Shown here one piece after another: positions 27,488 through 36,294 of a stretch of 64,000 nucleotides of DNA. The notes beneath the pieces are model-generated. The model made no database searches. It had not been told where the DNA came from and saw only the letters and a list, made by a program, of their open reading frames with translations. The stretch covers positions 4,092,001-4,156,000 of the forward strand of contig NZ_CP097332.1 in the NCBI RefSeq assembly GCF_023516435.1, given 5' to 3'. A program made the translations under genes and the position numbers. The first letter of the stretch is position 1. Each line of letters opens with the position of its first letter. The DNA comes from Jatrophihabitans telluris (GTDB lineage: Bacteria > Actinomycetota > Actinomycetes > Mycobacteriales > Jatrophihabitantaceae).

Positions 27488-27793
27488 TCAGAACTGGTCG
27501 GGTGAGGAGATCGCTTCGGTGATCATGAAGTCCGGCGGGATGCTGGTGTCGCCACCCACGCTGGCGATGAACGACTGCAGATCGGGAGCGCCGAAGAACT
27601 TCTCGAACTGCTCCGCGCTCGCCCACTCGTCGACGATCATCACCATGCCGTCGCCGACCCCGAACCGATGGTGCAGCGCGCCTTCTGGTCTGGCCTGCTC
27701 GGCGATTCTGGCGAACTCGTCCCCGCGGTCGTGCAGCGCCTGCTGGAACTTGGTGGTGTCTCCGTGGATCTTGCCGATGATGAGCACGCTCAT
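27488..27793 (-). CDS. Small dimeric alpha/beta-barrel (ABM-like) protein
   Basis: 101 residues. The pattern SVLIIGKIHGDTTKFQQALHDRG, HHRFGVGDGMVMIVDEWAS and EQFEKFFGAPDLQSFI fits the ferredoxin-like dimeric alpha/beta barrel of antibiotic-biosynthesis-monooxygenase-type proteins, which often handle small aromatic or reactive compounds. I cannot assign a reaction. ATG 27793 is used; a longer reading exists but lacks family similarity. Convergent with the GGDEF-EAL gene, 12 bp away. Confidence 0.6.
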   Translation of the reverse strand: MSVLIIGKIHGDTTKFQQALHDRGDEFARIAEQARPEGALHHRFGVGDGMVMIVDEWASAEQFEKFFGAPDLQSFIASVGGDTSIPPDFMITEAISSPDQF

Positions 27794-27937
27794 CGCTCTA
27801 CCCCCGTAGGGTCCCGGCGGTTGCAGCGGGACGTCCGCCGCGTCTTGATGCGGCACCATAGCTGCGGTCGATCACCCGGACAACGGCAGAAATTGACGGA
27901 TCAGCGCATCGGCTGCCGCGCGGGTGGAAAGGCGGGC

Positions 27938-28660
27938 TCAGGCCGACAATCGCTCCGATTCTTCGACGACGATCGCGGCCGGGACGCGCGGTTTCATCCG
28001 GAATCCCTCGGTGTCGGGCAGGCTGATGCCGTCCAGGCCGACGCCGAGACTGATCAGCCGATGGGCCTCCGGATTCACCCGGCGCTGGGTGCGCACCAAC
28101 TGCTCGCTGAACCCCCACAGCGGAGTGCTGATCGGCGAACCCAGGTACGGTCCCGGAGGCGCACCCGGGAAGCGGTGGCACTGCAGCCCGATCGCTCCGA
28201 ACACCCGACGCGCTCGCTCGTCCATGATCATGACGATGCCGTCGACCTCGTTGACGGTCCATCCCCGGACCAGCGCGTGACACAGCGCAGCGGACAACAA
28301 CATCCCGCCGGCCGCGCCCTTGCGCACCCCGAAGGTCGCGACGTCCCAGAAGTTGTCGAGGGTCAGGCCGGCCGCGCGCCCCGCCTGACGTCCGTTGACG
28401 TTCCACGGCGGCCGGCTGAGGTCGTTGACGGTCTTCAGGCCGAGGGGGGAGGGCGTGATCAGCCGGATGCAGGCCACCGCGTCGCCGTCGGTGTCGGTGA
28501 CGGCGATGAAGGACGAGGTCGCCTCGTACGGGCCGTATTCCTCGGCCAGTTCTTCGGTGGTGTTGCCGTAGGCCTGGAGGAACACCTCGGCCTCGCACTG
28601 TTCGGCCGCCGATTTGACGTCGCCACGGGCGTCGAAGTGCAGGGTGTAGTCCACTGGCAC
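27938..28660 (-). CDS. Acyl-homoserine-lactone synthase/FeeM-fold-like protein, unknown
   Basis: 240 residues. The order EAEVFLQAYGNTTEELAEEYGPY, SSFIAVTDTDGDAVACIRLI and VTFGVRKG-like (VATFGVRKGAAGGMLL) resembles the GNAT-related fold of autoinducer synthases and N-acyl amino acid synthases (FeeM). This is inference from pattern, not firm homology. The start is GTG 28660 after AAGAGG. No partner genes (acyl carrier protein, receptor) are adjacent. Divergent from the HdrD-like gene. Confidence 0.5.
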   Translation of the reverse strand: MPVDYTLHFDARGDVKSAAEQCEAEVFLQAYGNTTEELAEEYGPYEATSSFIAVTDTDGDAVACIRLITPSPLGLKTVNDLSRPPWNVNGRQAGRAAGLTLDNFWDVATFGVRKGAAGGMLLSAALCHALVRGWTVNEVDGIVMIMDERARRVFGAIGLQCHRFPGAPPGPYLGSPISTPLWGFSEQLVRTQRRVNPEAHRLISLGVGLDGISLPDTEGFRMKPRVPAAIVVEESERLSA

Positions 28661-28748
28661 GGGTGGCCGCCTCTTGTCACGGTTGCTGCAGGTGCCATCC
28701 GTGGCTGCGGAGTCTCAGACTATGGGCAATGCCAGGGTTGGTGCAAAG

Positions 28749-28814
28749 TTCTATGCCTCCCCCGGCTTTGTTCTATGCCTCCCCCGGCTCTGTTCTACGC
28801 CTCCCCCGGCTTTC
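28749..28814. repeat. 22-bp tandem repeat, three copies
   Basis: The unit TTCTATGCCTCCCCCGGCTT (first 20 of 22 bases) is repeated at 28749, 28771 and 28793, the third running into the palindromic element. The 375-bp gap 28661-29035 holds this array, palindrome copy 2, a G/C-only tract of about 65 bp (28870-28930) and the ribosome binding site of the next gene. No gene is seen in it. Confidence 0.75.
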
Positions 28815-28870
28815 GCGGCCCCAATTCTCGGTGAGAGCGATTGCACGCGAGGATTCGGGCCGCGAAAGCC
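28808..28870. repeat. Palindromic dispersed repeat, copy 2
   Basis: 63-bp element with the same 13-bp inverted arms as 2323-2384 (GGCTTTCGCGGCC and GGCCGCGAAAGCC). Internal AATTCTCG and GATTCGG match the other copy when that copy is inverted. Located in the divergent region upstream of the Fe-S reductase gene. Confidence 0.7.
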
Positions 28871-29035
28871 AGAGGGGGCGGCGGCGGGGGCGGCGGGGCG
28901 GCGGAGGGGGCGGCGGGGGCGGCGGGGCGATCCATTCGGTGGGGCGGTGTGATCCATTCGCTAAGGTGCGGAGTGGTTACCGGCGGGTAACTGTGTTTTT
29001 CTGGACGGCACCGGAGCGACAACTGGAGGAGCCCT

Positions 29036-31252
29036 GTGGCGCTACGCATCATCCTGACCCTGATCCTGACGCTGGCCACGGCCGCGTTGGCCGGACGTCG
29101 GGTGCTCTGGCTGGTCAAGCTCATCCGGTCCGGGAAGTCGGCGCCCGGCCGCGGGAAGGGCGCCGGGCCACGCGTGGTCAACGACGCCGAAGAGGTGCTG
29201 GGGCAGAAGAAGCTGCTCATGTGGTCCGTCCCCGGCCTGGCGCACTTCTTCACCTTCTGGGGCTTCACGATCCTCAACCTCACCATCCTCGAAGCGTTCG
29301 GCGCGCTGCTGATCAACCGGGACTTCCACATCCCGCTCGTCGGCACCTGGCGTGCCCTGGGCTTCGTCGAAGACTTCTTCGCGATCGCCGTCCTCATCGC
29401 GCTCGCGGTGTTCGCCGTCCTGCGCCTGCGCAACGCCCCGGAGCGCAAGCAGCGGGAATCCCGCTTCTACGGCTCCCACACCGGTCCGGCCTGGGTCATT
29501 CTCGGCATGATCAGCCTGGTCATCGTCACGCTGCTGCTGCTGCGGGGCGCCCAGCTCAACGCCGGCGAGTTCCCCTACGGCCACTCCAAGTGGACCTTCG
29601 CCTCCTACCTGGTCGCCAAGGCGCTGGGATCAGGCGCCTACAACTCAGGGCTGGCGACCTTCTTCCTGCTGGCCCAGCTCGTGGTCGTGCTGGCGTTCCT
29701 GATCATCGTCACGTACTCCAAGCACCTGCACATCGCCACCGCCCCGATCAACGTGTACTTCAAGCGGCTGCCCAAGGCTCTCGGGCCGCTACTGCCCGCC
29801 ACCGACGAGACCGGCACGCCGATCGATTTCATGGACGTGGAAAACCTGTCCGAGGACACCGTCTTCGGCAAGGGCAAGATCGAGGACTTCACCTGGAAGG
29901 GTTACCTCGATTTCGCGACCTGCACCGAGTGCGGACGCTGCCAGTCCCAGTGCCCGGCCTGGAACACCGGCAAGCCCCTGTCGCCCAAGCTCATGATCAT
30001 GGACCTGCGCGATCACATGTTCGCCAAAGCGCCCTACCTCATCGGAGGAAAAGCCCTTCCGGGTGAGGGCAATTCTGGTTCGGTGGAGGTCGGCGGTGGG
30101 GCCGCGGCTGGTGCGCACGGCCACCACGGTGTTCCGGAGTCCGGCTTCGGTCGGGTGACGGGTACGAATGCGGCGCAGTACAACCGTCCACTGGTAGGCG
30201 ATGCGGCCTCCTTCGGCGTCATCGACCCGGACGTGCTGTGGTCCTGCACGACCTGCGGCGCCTGTGTCGAACAATGCCCCGTCGACATCGAGCACATCGA
30301 CCACATCGTGGACATGCGCCGTTACCAGGTGCTCGTCGAATCGTCCTTCCCGTCCGAGGCCGGGACGATGCTGCGCAACCTGGAGAACAAGGGCAACCCC
30401 TGGGGTCTGCCGGACGCCAAGCGCGAGGAATGGATCAACGAGTTCGACTTCCCCGTCCGCAAGGTCAACCCTGGCGAGCCGCTGCCGGCCGAGGTGGAAT
30501 ACCTGTTCTGGGTGGGCTGCGCCGGAGCGCTGGAGGACCGTTCCAAGAAGGTGACGAAGGCCTTTGCCGAATTGCTGAATGTGGCCGGCGTCGACTTCGC
30601 GGTGCTGGGCCGCAATGAGACCTGTACCGGGGACTCGGCACGACGGTTGGGCAACGAGTTCGTGTTTCAGATGCTGGCCGCCGAGAACGTCCAGACACTG
30701 AACTCGATCGAACGCTCCCACCCGCTCAAGATCGTGGCGACCTGCCCGCACTGCTTCAACACCATCGCCAACGAATACCCACAGATCGGCGGCAATTACG
30801 AGGTCGTGCACCACACCCAGCTGTTGGCGAAGCTGGTGGCCGAGGGCCGGCTGACCCCGGTGGAGCCGGTGGACAAGAACGTCACGTATCACGATCCGTG
30901 TTACCTGGGCCGGCACAACAAGGTGTACACGCCACCACGCGACGTACTGGGCGCTATCCCAGCTCTCAAGTCGCAGGAGATGCACCGCTGCAAAGACCGC
31001 GGATTCTGCTGTGGAGCCGGCGGCGCCCGGTTCTGGATGGAGGAGAAGATCGGCAAGCGGATCAACGTCGAGCGGACCGACGAGGCCCTGGGTCTCGATC
31101 CGGACCTGATCTCGACCGCGTGTCCGTTCTGCATGGTGATGCTGTCCGATGCGGTCACGGCGAAGAAGGCCGAAGGGACGGCGAAGGATCACGTCCAGGT
31201 GCTCGACGTGGCCCAGATCCTGCAGCAGTCGCTGGTACGCCCGCCGCGTTGA
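29036..31252 (+). CDS. HdrD-like membrane iron-sulfur reductase
   Basis: 738-residue fusion. The N-terminal ~270 residues carry six or seven membrane helices, like a cytochrome b/HdrE or NarI subunit. Then come two 4Fe-4S motifs (CTECGRCQSQCP and CTTCGACVEQCP) and two CCG cysteine-rich domains (ATCPHC, DPCYLGRHN, FCCGAGG). It is related to heterodisulfide-reductase D/GlpC-type electron carriers; the mycobacterial homologue is Rv0338c. Probably passes electrons between the quinone pool and a cytoplasmic partner. The start is GTG with GGAGGA five bases upstream. A Gly/His-rich insert separates the Fe-S motifs. The Arg-TGA end lies inside repeat A4. Confidence 0.9.
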   Translation: MALRIILTLILTLATAALAGRRVLWLVKLIRSGKSAPGRGKGAGPRVVNDAEEVLGQKKLLMWSVPGLAHFFTFWGFTILNLTILEAFGALLINRDFHIPLVGTWRALGFVEDFFAIAVLIALAVFAVLRLRNAPERKQRESRFYGSHTGPAWVILGMISLVIVTLLLLRGAQLNAGEFPYGHSKWTFASYLVAKALGSGAYNSGLATFFLLAQLVVVLAFLIIVTYSKHLHIATAPINVYFKRLPKALGPLLPATDETGTPIDFMDVENLSEDTVFGKGKIEDFTWKGYLDFATCTECGRCQSQCPAWNTGKPLSPKLMIMDLRDHMFAKAPYLIGGKALPGEGNSGSVEVGGGAAAGAHGHHGVPESGFGRVTGTNAAQYNRPLVGDAASFGVIDPDVLWSCTTCGACVEQCPVDIEHIDHIVDMRRYQVLVESSFPSEAGTMLRNLENKGNPWGLPDAKREEWINEFDFPVRKVNPGEPLPAEVEYLFWVGCAGALEDRSKKVTKAFAELLNVAGVDFAVLGRNETCTGDSARRLGNEFVFQMLAAENVQTLNSIERSHPLKIVATCPHCFNTIANEYPQIGGNYEVVHHTQLLAKLVAEGRLTPVEPVDKNVTYHDPCYLGRHNKVYTPPRDVLGAIPALKSQEMHRCKDRGFCCGAGGARFWMEEKIGKRINVERTDEALGLDPDLISTACPFCMVMLSDAVTAKKAEGTAKDHVQVLDVAQILQQSLVRPPR

Positions 31253-31429
31253 GGTTGCCCTCGTTGTCCGGTGCCGCGCGTTGAGGTTGCCCTCGTTGTT
31301 CGGTGCCGCGCGTTGAGGTTGCCCTCGTTGTTCGGTGCGCATGGCGCAAGAAGGGCAACGTCAACGTCAGACAGCCCGCAACAAGGGCAACGTCAACGTC
31401 ACACAGGCAGCAACAACGGCAACGTCAAC
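31248..31429. repeat. 3'-end repeat array A4 (3 forward + 3 reverse copies)
   Basis: Forward cores GTTGAGGTTGCCCTCGTTG at 31248, 31280 and 31312; reverse cores of the CAACAAGGGCAACGTCAAC type at 31347, 31379 and 31411; 32-bp period in each half. The first forward core contains the TGA of the HdrD-like gene. The last reverse core contains the TGA of the leftward acyl-CoA oxidase gene. Linkers differ between halves. Confidence 0.93.
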
Positions 31430-33350
31430 GGAGGAGGGGGACGTCGACCGCGATGTCGGGGACGCCGAAGGCGTTTACCAGGCCGACAGCGTTGGGACGA
31501 AGCTGACCGCAGAGGTCGTTGACGACACCCGGCAACATCTTGGTTCGCGCTGCCGGTAGCCGCCCGTGCTCGATGAACCAGGCACGCTCGGCCTCCACCG
31601 TGGACAGCACGAACAGGTCACACAGACGCTCCAACTGCTCCTTGGCGGCGGGATCGGGACAGCTGTCGATACCGGCCACGAAGGCTTCGAGCAGGATCCG
31701 GTCGACGTGAGCGCGAGCTGTGGCCAGGAGGTGATCCTGACACTGGTTGAAGACCGCGAACGGGTCCGGGGCGCCGGCGGCCTTGCGTAACCGGCGGGCC
31801 AGACCGTCCAGCAGGTGCTTCTCCCTAAAATCGAACAGCGAGATATGCCAGCCGCGATCGGTCCATTCCGCATCGTCATCGCGCCCGGCGGCGTCGAGCA
31901 GGCGCTGGATGACCGAACGCGCCGCGGTGCGCTCCAGCACGTTCCCGACGGCCTGGTTGGCGACGAATTTGACCGTTCCCAGGACGTCCAGCTCCCCGAA
32001 GTGATCCCGGTAGGACGTCAGCAGCTCCTTGGCCACAAGTTGCAGCAGGACGGTGTTGTCGCCCTCGAAGGTCGTGAACACATCGGTGTCGGCCTTGAGG
32101 TCGGGCAGGCGATTCTCGCTGAGGTAGCCCGCCCCGCCACACGCCTCGCGACAGATCTGGATCGCTGCGGTGGCATGCCAGGTGGCGCTGGCCTTCACGC
32201 CGGCCGCGCGCGCCTCCAGTTCGCGCCGACGCGGATCGTCCGGATCGCCGGCGGTGAAGACCTCGTGCAGGGTTTCCACCAGCGCGGACTGGGCAAAGTG
32301 CAAGGCATAACTCTTGGCTATGGTCGGCAAAAGCTTACGTTGATGGACCAGGTAGTCCAGCAGCACCACCTCACCGTCCCGGCCCGGCGCCGAGAACTGG
32401 GTACGCGTGTCGGCATAGCGGGTGGCGATCGTCAACGCGGACTTCGTCGCGCTGATCGCGGCGCCCGCGACGCTGATCCGCCCTTGGATCAGGGTCCCGA
32501 GCATCGTGAAGAAACGCTTCGTGGAGTTCTCGATCTCGGTGCGATACGTCCCGTCGGCGTCCACCTGCGCATAGCGATTCAGCAGGTTCTGCCGGGGTAT
32601 CCGCACTGCATCGAACCACAGCTGCCCGTTGTCCACACCGTTGAGCCCCGCCTTGGGTCCGCAGTCGGCGATCCGGATCCCGGGCAGCGGCTGGCCGCCC
32701 TCGTCCCGGATCGGCACGAGGAAACAGTGCACGCCATGCGACTGGCCTGCCGAGACGAGCTGGGCGAAGACCGCCGCGATCCGTCCGTCCTGCGCGGCGT
32801 TGCCGATGTACTCCTTACGCGCCTCGTCGTCGGGCGTGAGCACCACGAACTCTTCGGTCACCGGGTCGTAGGTGGCTGTGGTGCCCAGACAGGCCACGTC
32901 GGACCCGTGTCCGTGCTCGGTCATCGCGAAGCAGCCGAGCAGCCGACCGGCGGCGATATCGGCCAGGTAACGCTGATGGTGGATCTCGGTGCCCAGATGC
33001 AGAACGGCTCCGCCGAACAGTCCGAACTGCACGCCGGTCTTGACCAGCAGTGAGAGATCGCCCATGCCCAGCATGTCGAAAGCGGTGATCGAGGCCCCGA
33101 TGTCCCCGCCACCTCCGTACGCCTCCGGGAAGCCGTACCCGGTCATTCCCTCGTCGCACAGGCTCAACAGCTGGGCCAACGTCCGGGCGCGATGCTCGGC
33201 GATGCTCAGCCCGGGCACCGGACGGAACAGCTCACGTTCGCTCAGCTTGCGGGCGGACTCGCGGACGTGACCCCAACGGCCGTCCAGGTGCTGACGCAGA
33301 CGGTGCACGGTTTCCTCGTTCAGCGGGGCAACGGGGTGTGCAGCGGTCAT
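31425..33350 (-). CDS. Acyl-CoA oxidase/dehydrogenase family flavoprotein
   Basis: 641 residues, FAD enzyme that introduces the alpha-beta double bond in acyl-CoA. Length and domain order (N-terminal helices, middle strand domain with CFAMTEHGHGSDV, C-terminal helical pair with REACGGAGYLSENRLPDLKADTDVFTTFEGDNTVLLQ) match acyl-CoA oxidases rather than the ~380-residue dehydrogenases; the likely catalytic base is Glu in TFEGDN. ATG 33350 overlaps the tetR stop (ATGA) and has AAAGGA upstream, so the two form an operon. The final Leu-Leu-Arg-stop runs into repeat A4. Confidence 0.9.
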   Translation of the reverse strand: MTAAHPVAPLNEETVHRLRQHLDGRWGHVRESARKLSERELFRPVPGLSIAEHRARTLAQLLSLCDEGMTGYGFPEAYGGGGDIGASITAFDMLGMGDLSLLVKTGVQFGLFGGAVLHLGTEIHHQRYLADIAAGRLLGCFAMTEHGHGSDVACLGTTATYDPVTEEFVVLTPDDEARKEYIGNAAQDGRIAAVFAQLVSAGQSHGVHCFLVPIRDEGGQPLPGIRIADCGPKAGLNGVDNGQLWFDAVRIPRQNLLNRYAQVDADGTYRTEIENSTKRFFTMLGTLIQGRISVAGAAISATKSALTIATRYADTRTQFSAPGRDGEVVLLDYLVHQRKLLPTIAKSYALHFAQSALVETLHEVFTAGDPDDPRRRELEARAAGVKASATWHATAAIQICREACGGAGYLSENRLPDLKADTDVFTTFEGDNTVLLQLVAKELLTSYRDHFGELDVLGTVKFVANQAVGNVLERTAARSVIQRLLDAAGRDDDAEWTDRGWHISLFDFREKHLLDGLARRLRKAAGAPDPFAVFNQCQDHLLATARAHVDRILLEAFVAGIDSCPDPAAKEQLERLCDLFVLSTVEAERAWFIEHGRLPAARTKMLPGVVNDLCGQLRPNAVGLVNAFGVPDIAVDVPLLR

Positions 33351-34000
33351 GCCGGATTCCTTTCGAAGGTGGACAACCCGTCCCACAACAGGGCGGTGAG
33401 GCTGGCCGTCAGCTCGGCGCGGGTCAGCTCGCCGGGATGGTCGAGCCACCAGTCACCGGCGGATTGAATCAGCCCGACGATGGCGACTCCCCACGGTTTG
33501 GCCAGCGGATTGTCGTACCCGGCCCCTGGAGCGCCGGACGATCCACCGGACGCGGCGGCGGAGGCGATGATGTCGTTGATCCGGGCCGCGACGATGGCCG
33601 GATAGTCGACCTGCCGCTCCGAGCCGGCGGCGTCGAGCACGGGGTTGCGGGCGACGAAGCGATACAGCTCGGGCCGCTTGTCGAGCAGCTGGAAGTAGGC
33701 ATCGATTCCCGCCGAGACCATGTGCCGCGGATCGTGGTGGGTCGCTATGCGCTCGCCGAGGTTGGCCGTCCACACGCTGGCCATTTCCTGGCCGACGGCG
33801 CGGTACAGGTCGGCCTTGTCCTCGAAATGGCGGTAGAACACCGCTTTGGAGGTACCGGCTTCGGCGGCGATCTGGTCCATGCCGACGGTCGCGCCGTGTT
33901 TGTCCACGGCCCGGATGGCAGCCTGGACGAGCTCGGCGCGCCTGCTCTGCCGATGGGCGTCCCAGCGCGCTGACCGTCCGTCCACGGCTGCGATCTTCAT
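33347..34000 (-). CDS. TetR-family regulator
   Basis: 217 residues. N-terminal helix-turn-helix about 20-65 (ELVQAAIRAVDKHGATVGMDQIAAEAGTSKAVFYRHFEDKADLY), ligand/dimer domain with DAYFQLLDKRPELYRFV. It is the first gene of an operon with the acyl-CoA oxidase gene, which it probably controls, perhaps with an acyl-CoA effector (inference). No ribosome binding site; TACTGT six bases before the ATG suggests a leaderless mRNA. The palindrome at 34010-34020 overlaps that promoter, so autoregulation is likely. Confidence 0.9.
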   Translation of the reverse strand: MKIAAVDGRSARWDAHRQSRRAELVQAAIRAVDKHGATVGMDQIAAEAGTSKAVFYRHFEDKADLYRAVGQEMASVWTANLGERIATHHDPRHMVSAGIDAYFQLLDKRPELYRFVARNPVLDAAGSERQVDYPAIVAARINDIIASAAASGGSSGAPGAGYDNPLAKPWGVAIVGLIQSAGDWWLDHPGELTRAELTASLTALLWDGLSTFERNPA

Positions 34001-34006
34001 GTCGTC

Positions 34007-34020
34007 ACAGTATCCGATAC
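34007..34020 (-). promoter_or_regulatory. tetR -10 box and overlapping palindromic operator
   Basis: The minus strand has TACTGT at 34012-34007, six bases before the tetR ATG. The 11-bp palindrome GTATC-C-GATAC (34010-34020) overlaps its edge. This is a natural place for an autoregulatory TetR site, though shorter than most. Confidence 0.4.
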
Positions 34021-34093
34021 CGCTAGTTACAGGTAAGGGTGGCGGCGTGTCCCTGCCCACACCGATCCGCGACCGGTCTGGCAGGTTAGGCCT

Positions 34094-34588
34094 ATGTCCG
34101 TTCCGCGCCTGCGCGAGCCTGCCAACCTTGTGAGCCCCCGAGCGCGGGTGTTCTGGGCGGCGCGCTGCGGCGCCGGGTGGTTGCTCCTGATCGCGGCCCA
34201 GGTCGCACTGATCGTGCTCCTGCCGCCCGCCCACCGAGGCCTGCAGATCGCGCTGCTGGTGGCCAGTGTGCTGCTCGGCGCGGTCCACGCGACGGTGATG
34301 CCGCAATGGCGTTTTCGCGTCCACCGCTGGGAAGTCACACCGACGGCCTGTTACGCCCAGGACGGCTGGATCACCCAGCGTCGGCGCATCGCTCCGCTGT
34401 CCCGGGTGCAGACAGTCGACACCGAGCGCGGGCCGCTCGAGCAGCTGTTCAGGCTCGCATCGGTGACGATCACGACGGCGTCGGCGGCGGGGCCGATCAC
34501 CATCAAGGGCTTGGACGCCGCCGTCGCCGGCCGCCTGGTGGACGAGCTGACGGTCGTCACCGCCTCGAGTTCGGGCGACGCGACGTGA
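34094..34588 (+). CDS. PH-domain (bPH2/DUF304) membrane protein, YdbS-like
   Basis: 164 residues: two membrane helices (about 24-60) followed by a bacterial pleckstrin-homology domain with VHRWEVTPTACYAQDGWITQRRRIAPLSRVQTVDTERGPLEQLFRLASVTITTA. It pairs with the next gene as YdbS/YdbT-like proteins do in many Gram-positives. Role unknown; in Bacillus the pair affects bacteriocin resistance. The stop overlaps the next GTG (GTGA). Confidence 0.85.
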   Translation: MSVPRLREPANLVSPRARVFWAARCGAGWLLLIAAQVALIVLLPPAHRGLQIALLVASVLLGAVHATVMPQWRFRVHRWEVTPTACYAQDGWITQRRRIAPLSRVQTVDTERGPLEQLFRLASVTITTASAAGPITIKGLDAAVAGRLVDELTVVTASSSGDAT

Positions 34589-36294
34589 GCTCGCAGGGCC
34601 GGGACGCCAACGAGGTCGAAGGCGCCGCTGCGGCTGCGCCTGCGGCTGCCGCTGCGCCAACGCCTGCGGCTGCGGCTGCGGTGCCTTGGCGACGGCTCAG
34701 CCCCCGAATGTTGCTGATTCACCCGGTCCGGGAGGCGATCCGCTACATCCCGGTTCTGATCGGCGTCTTCTTCGCCGGCAACTCCAACGGCAACGGGCAC
34801 TGGTGGAGTGTCGGGGTGCTGGCGGTGGTCATCGTCCTCGCCGGCGTCCGCTGGGCGACCACGCGTTTCCAGATCACCGCCGACCAGGTCCAGCTACGGA
34901 CCGGCCTGGTGCGCAAGCGGACCCTGGTCACGCCGATCGACCGGGTACGGACCATCGACGTGACCGAGCACGCTCTGCACCGGGTGCTCGGCCTGGCCAA
35001 GGTCGCCATAGGCACCGGCACCGCCGACCACAAGAAGGAAGGGCTCGTGCTGGACGGCCTCGGCGCACGGGAGGCCCGGGCGTTGCGGGCGGAACTGCTG
35101 CACCGCTCACCCCCGGTCGGCAGCTCACCGGCCGGGCACCGCAGCGGCTACCACCGGTACGACCTCACCGCAGCCCGCACCGTCGAACCCACCTCACCAC
35201 CCGCCGACGACCTCACCTCAGCCGCCACCTTCGACCCCACCGCCAAAGCCCGGCCCGAGCCCTGGGCCGGCGCCGAACAGGACGAACAGGAGCTGCTGCG
35301 CCTGGACCCCTCCTGGGTGCGCTACGCGCCGTTCACCCTGTCCGGACTGCTGACCGCGGCGGCGATCCTCGGCTTCGCCTGGAACGTGCTCAACCAGTCC
35401 TCGGTGAAACCAGGCAGTCTCGGCGCGGTCCGATCGACCGGACGGCACCTGCGCGACAGCCCGTGGTGGGCGATCTCGCTGCAAGCCGGCATCGCGGTGA
35501 TCGTCGTCATCTCGCTGCTGTCGATCGTTGGCTACCTGCTGGCGTTCTGGAACTTCCGGCTCACCCGGCACCCCGAAGGCACCCTGCACACCAGTCGCGG
35601 ATTGATCACCGCCCGCTCCACCAGCATCGAGGCCCGGCGGCTGCGCGGCGTCGAGCTGACCGAGCCGTTCCTGCTCCGGCTGGTGCGCGCCGCCCGGCTG
35701 TCGGCGATCGCGACCGGCCTGCGCACCGGACGCGGATCCGACCGTACGGCGGCCGTTCTCGCGCCCCCTTCCCCGCGGCGGATCGCCGAACGCACCGGCG
35801 CCTGGGTGCTCGACGATCCCGGCGCACCGGCTGCGATGACCGGCACCCTGTCGCCGCACCCCGCGGCTGCCCGGCGCCGCCGGCTCGTCCGCTCGACCGT
35901 GCCGGCGGCGGTGGTTTCGGCCGGGGTGATCGCCCTCGGCGTCGTACTCGGCCAGAGCGCGATCGGCATCGCCGCTGCCGTGGTCATCCTGGTCTCGGCC
36001 GCGTGGCTCGGCACGGACCGCTACCGAGCGCTCGGCCACGCGGTGTTCGGGCCTTTCCTGGTGAGCCGGTCCGGCTCGGTAGTCCGCCGCCGGGTTGCCC
36101 TGGAACGTGACGGGATCATCGGCTGGAACCTGCACCGCACGTTCTTCCAGCGCCGGGTGGGACTGGCCAGCCTCGCGGCCACCACAGCGGCGGGGCGTCA
36201 GGCCTACCTGATCACCGATATCAGCCTGGACGAGTCAGTCACCGTGATCACCGCAGCCACACCCGGACTGCTGGAACAGTTCCTCCTCACCTGA
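34585..36294 (+). CDS. PH-domain (bPH2/DUF304) membrane protein, YdbT-like
   Basis: 569 residues with an Ala-rich N-terminus and membrane helix pairs alternating with PH domains: FQITADQVQLRTGLVRKRTLVTPIDRVRTIDVTEHALHRVLGLAKVAIGTG (about 95-150), a second near FRLTRHPEGTLHTSRGLITARSTSIEARRLRGVEL, and a degenerate third near the C-terminus. It starts with GTG overlapping the previous stop. The last codons and stop (CTCACCTGA) are part of a tandem GC-rich duplication that continues past the gene. Confidence 0.82.
   Translation: MSSQGRDANEVEGAAAAAPAAAAAPTPAAAAAVPWRRLSPRMLLIHPVREAIRYIPVLIGVFFAGNSNGNGHWWSVGVLAVVIVLAGVRWATTRFQITADQVQLRTGLVRKRTLVTPIDRVRTIDVTEHALHRVLGLAKVAIGTGTADHKKEGLVLDGLGAREARALRAELLHRSPPVGSSPAGHRSGYHRYDLTAARTVEPTSPPADDLTSAATFDPTAKARPEPWAGAEQDEQELLRLDPSWVRYAPFTLSGLLTAAAILGFAWNVLNQSSVKPGSLGAVRSTGRHLRDSPWWAISLQAGIAVIVVISLLSIVGYLLAFWNFRLTRHPEGTLHTSRGLITARSTSIEARRLRGVELTEPFLLRLVRAARLSAIATGLRTGRGSDRTAAVLAPPSPRRIAERTGAWVLDDPGAPAAMTGTLSPHPAAARRRRLVRSTVPAAVVSAGVIALGVVLGQSAIGIAAAVVILVSAAWLGTDRYRALGHAVFGPFLVSRSGSVVRRRVALERDGIIGWNLHRTFFQRRVGLASLAATTAAGRQAYLITDISLDESVTVITAATPGLLEQFLLT

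Noticed and set aside
30060-30190. Frameshift or inserted element in the HdrD-like gene
   Set aside because: The Gly/His-rich stretch between the Fe-S motifs is in frame and has normal codon use; it looks like a flexible linker.
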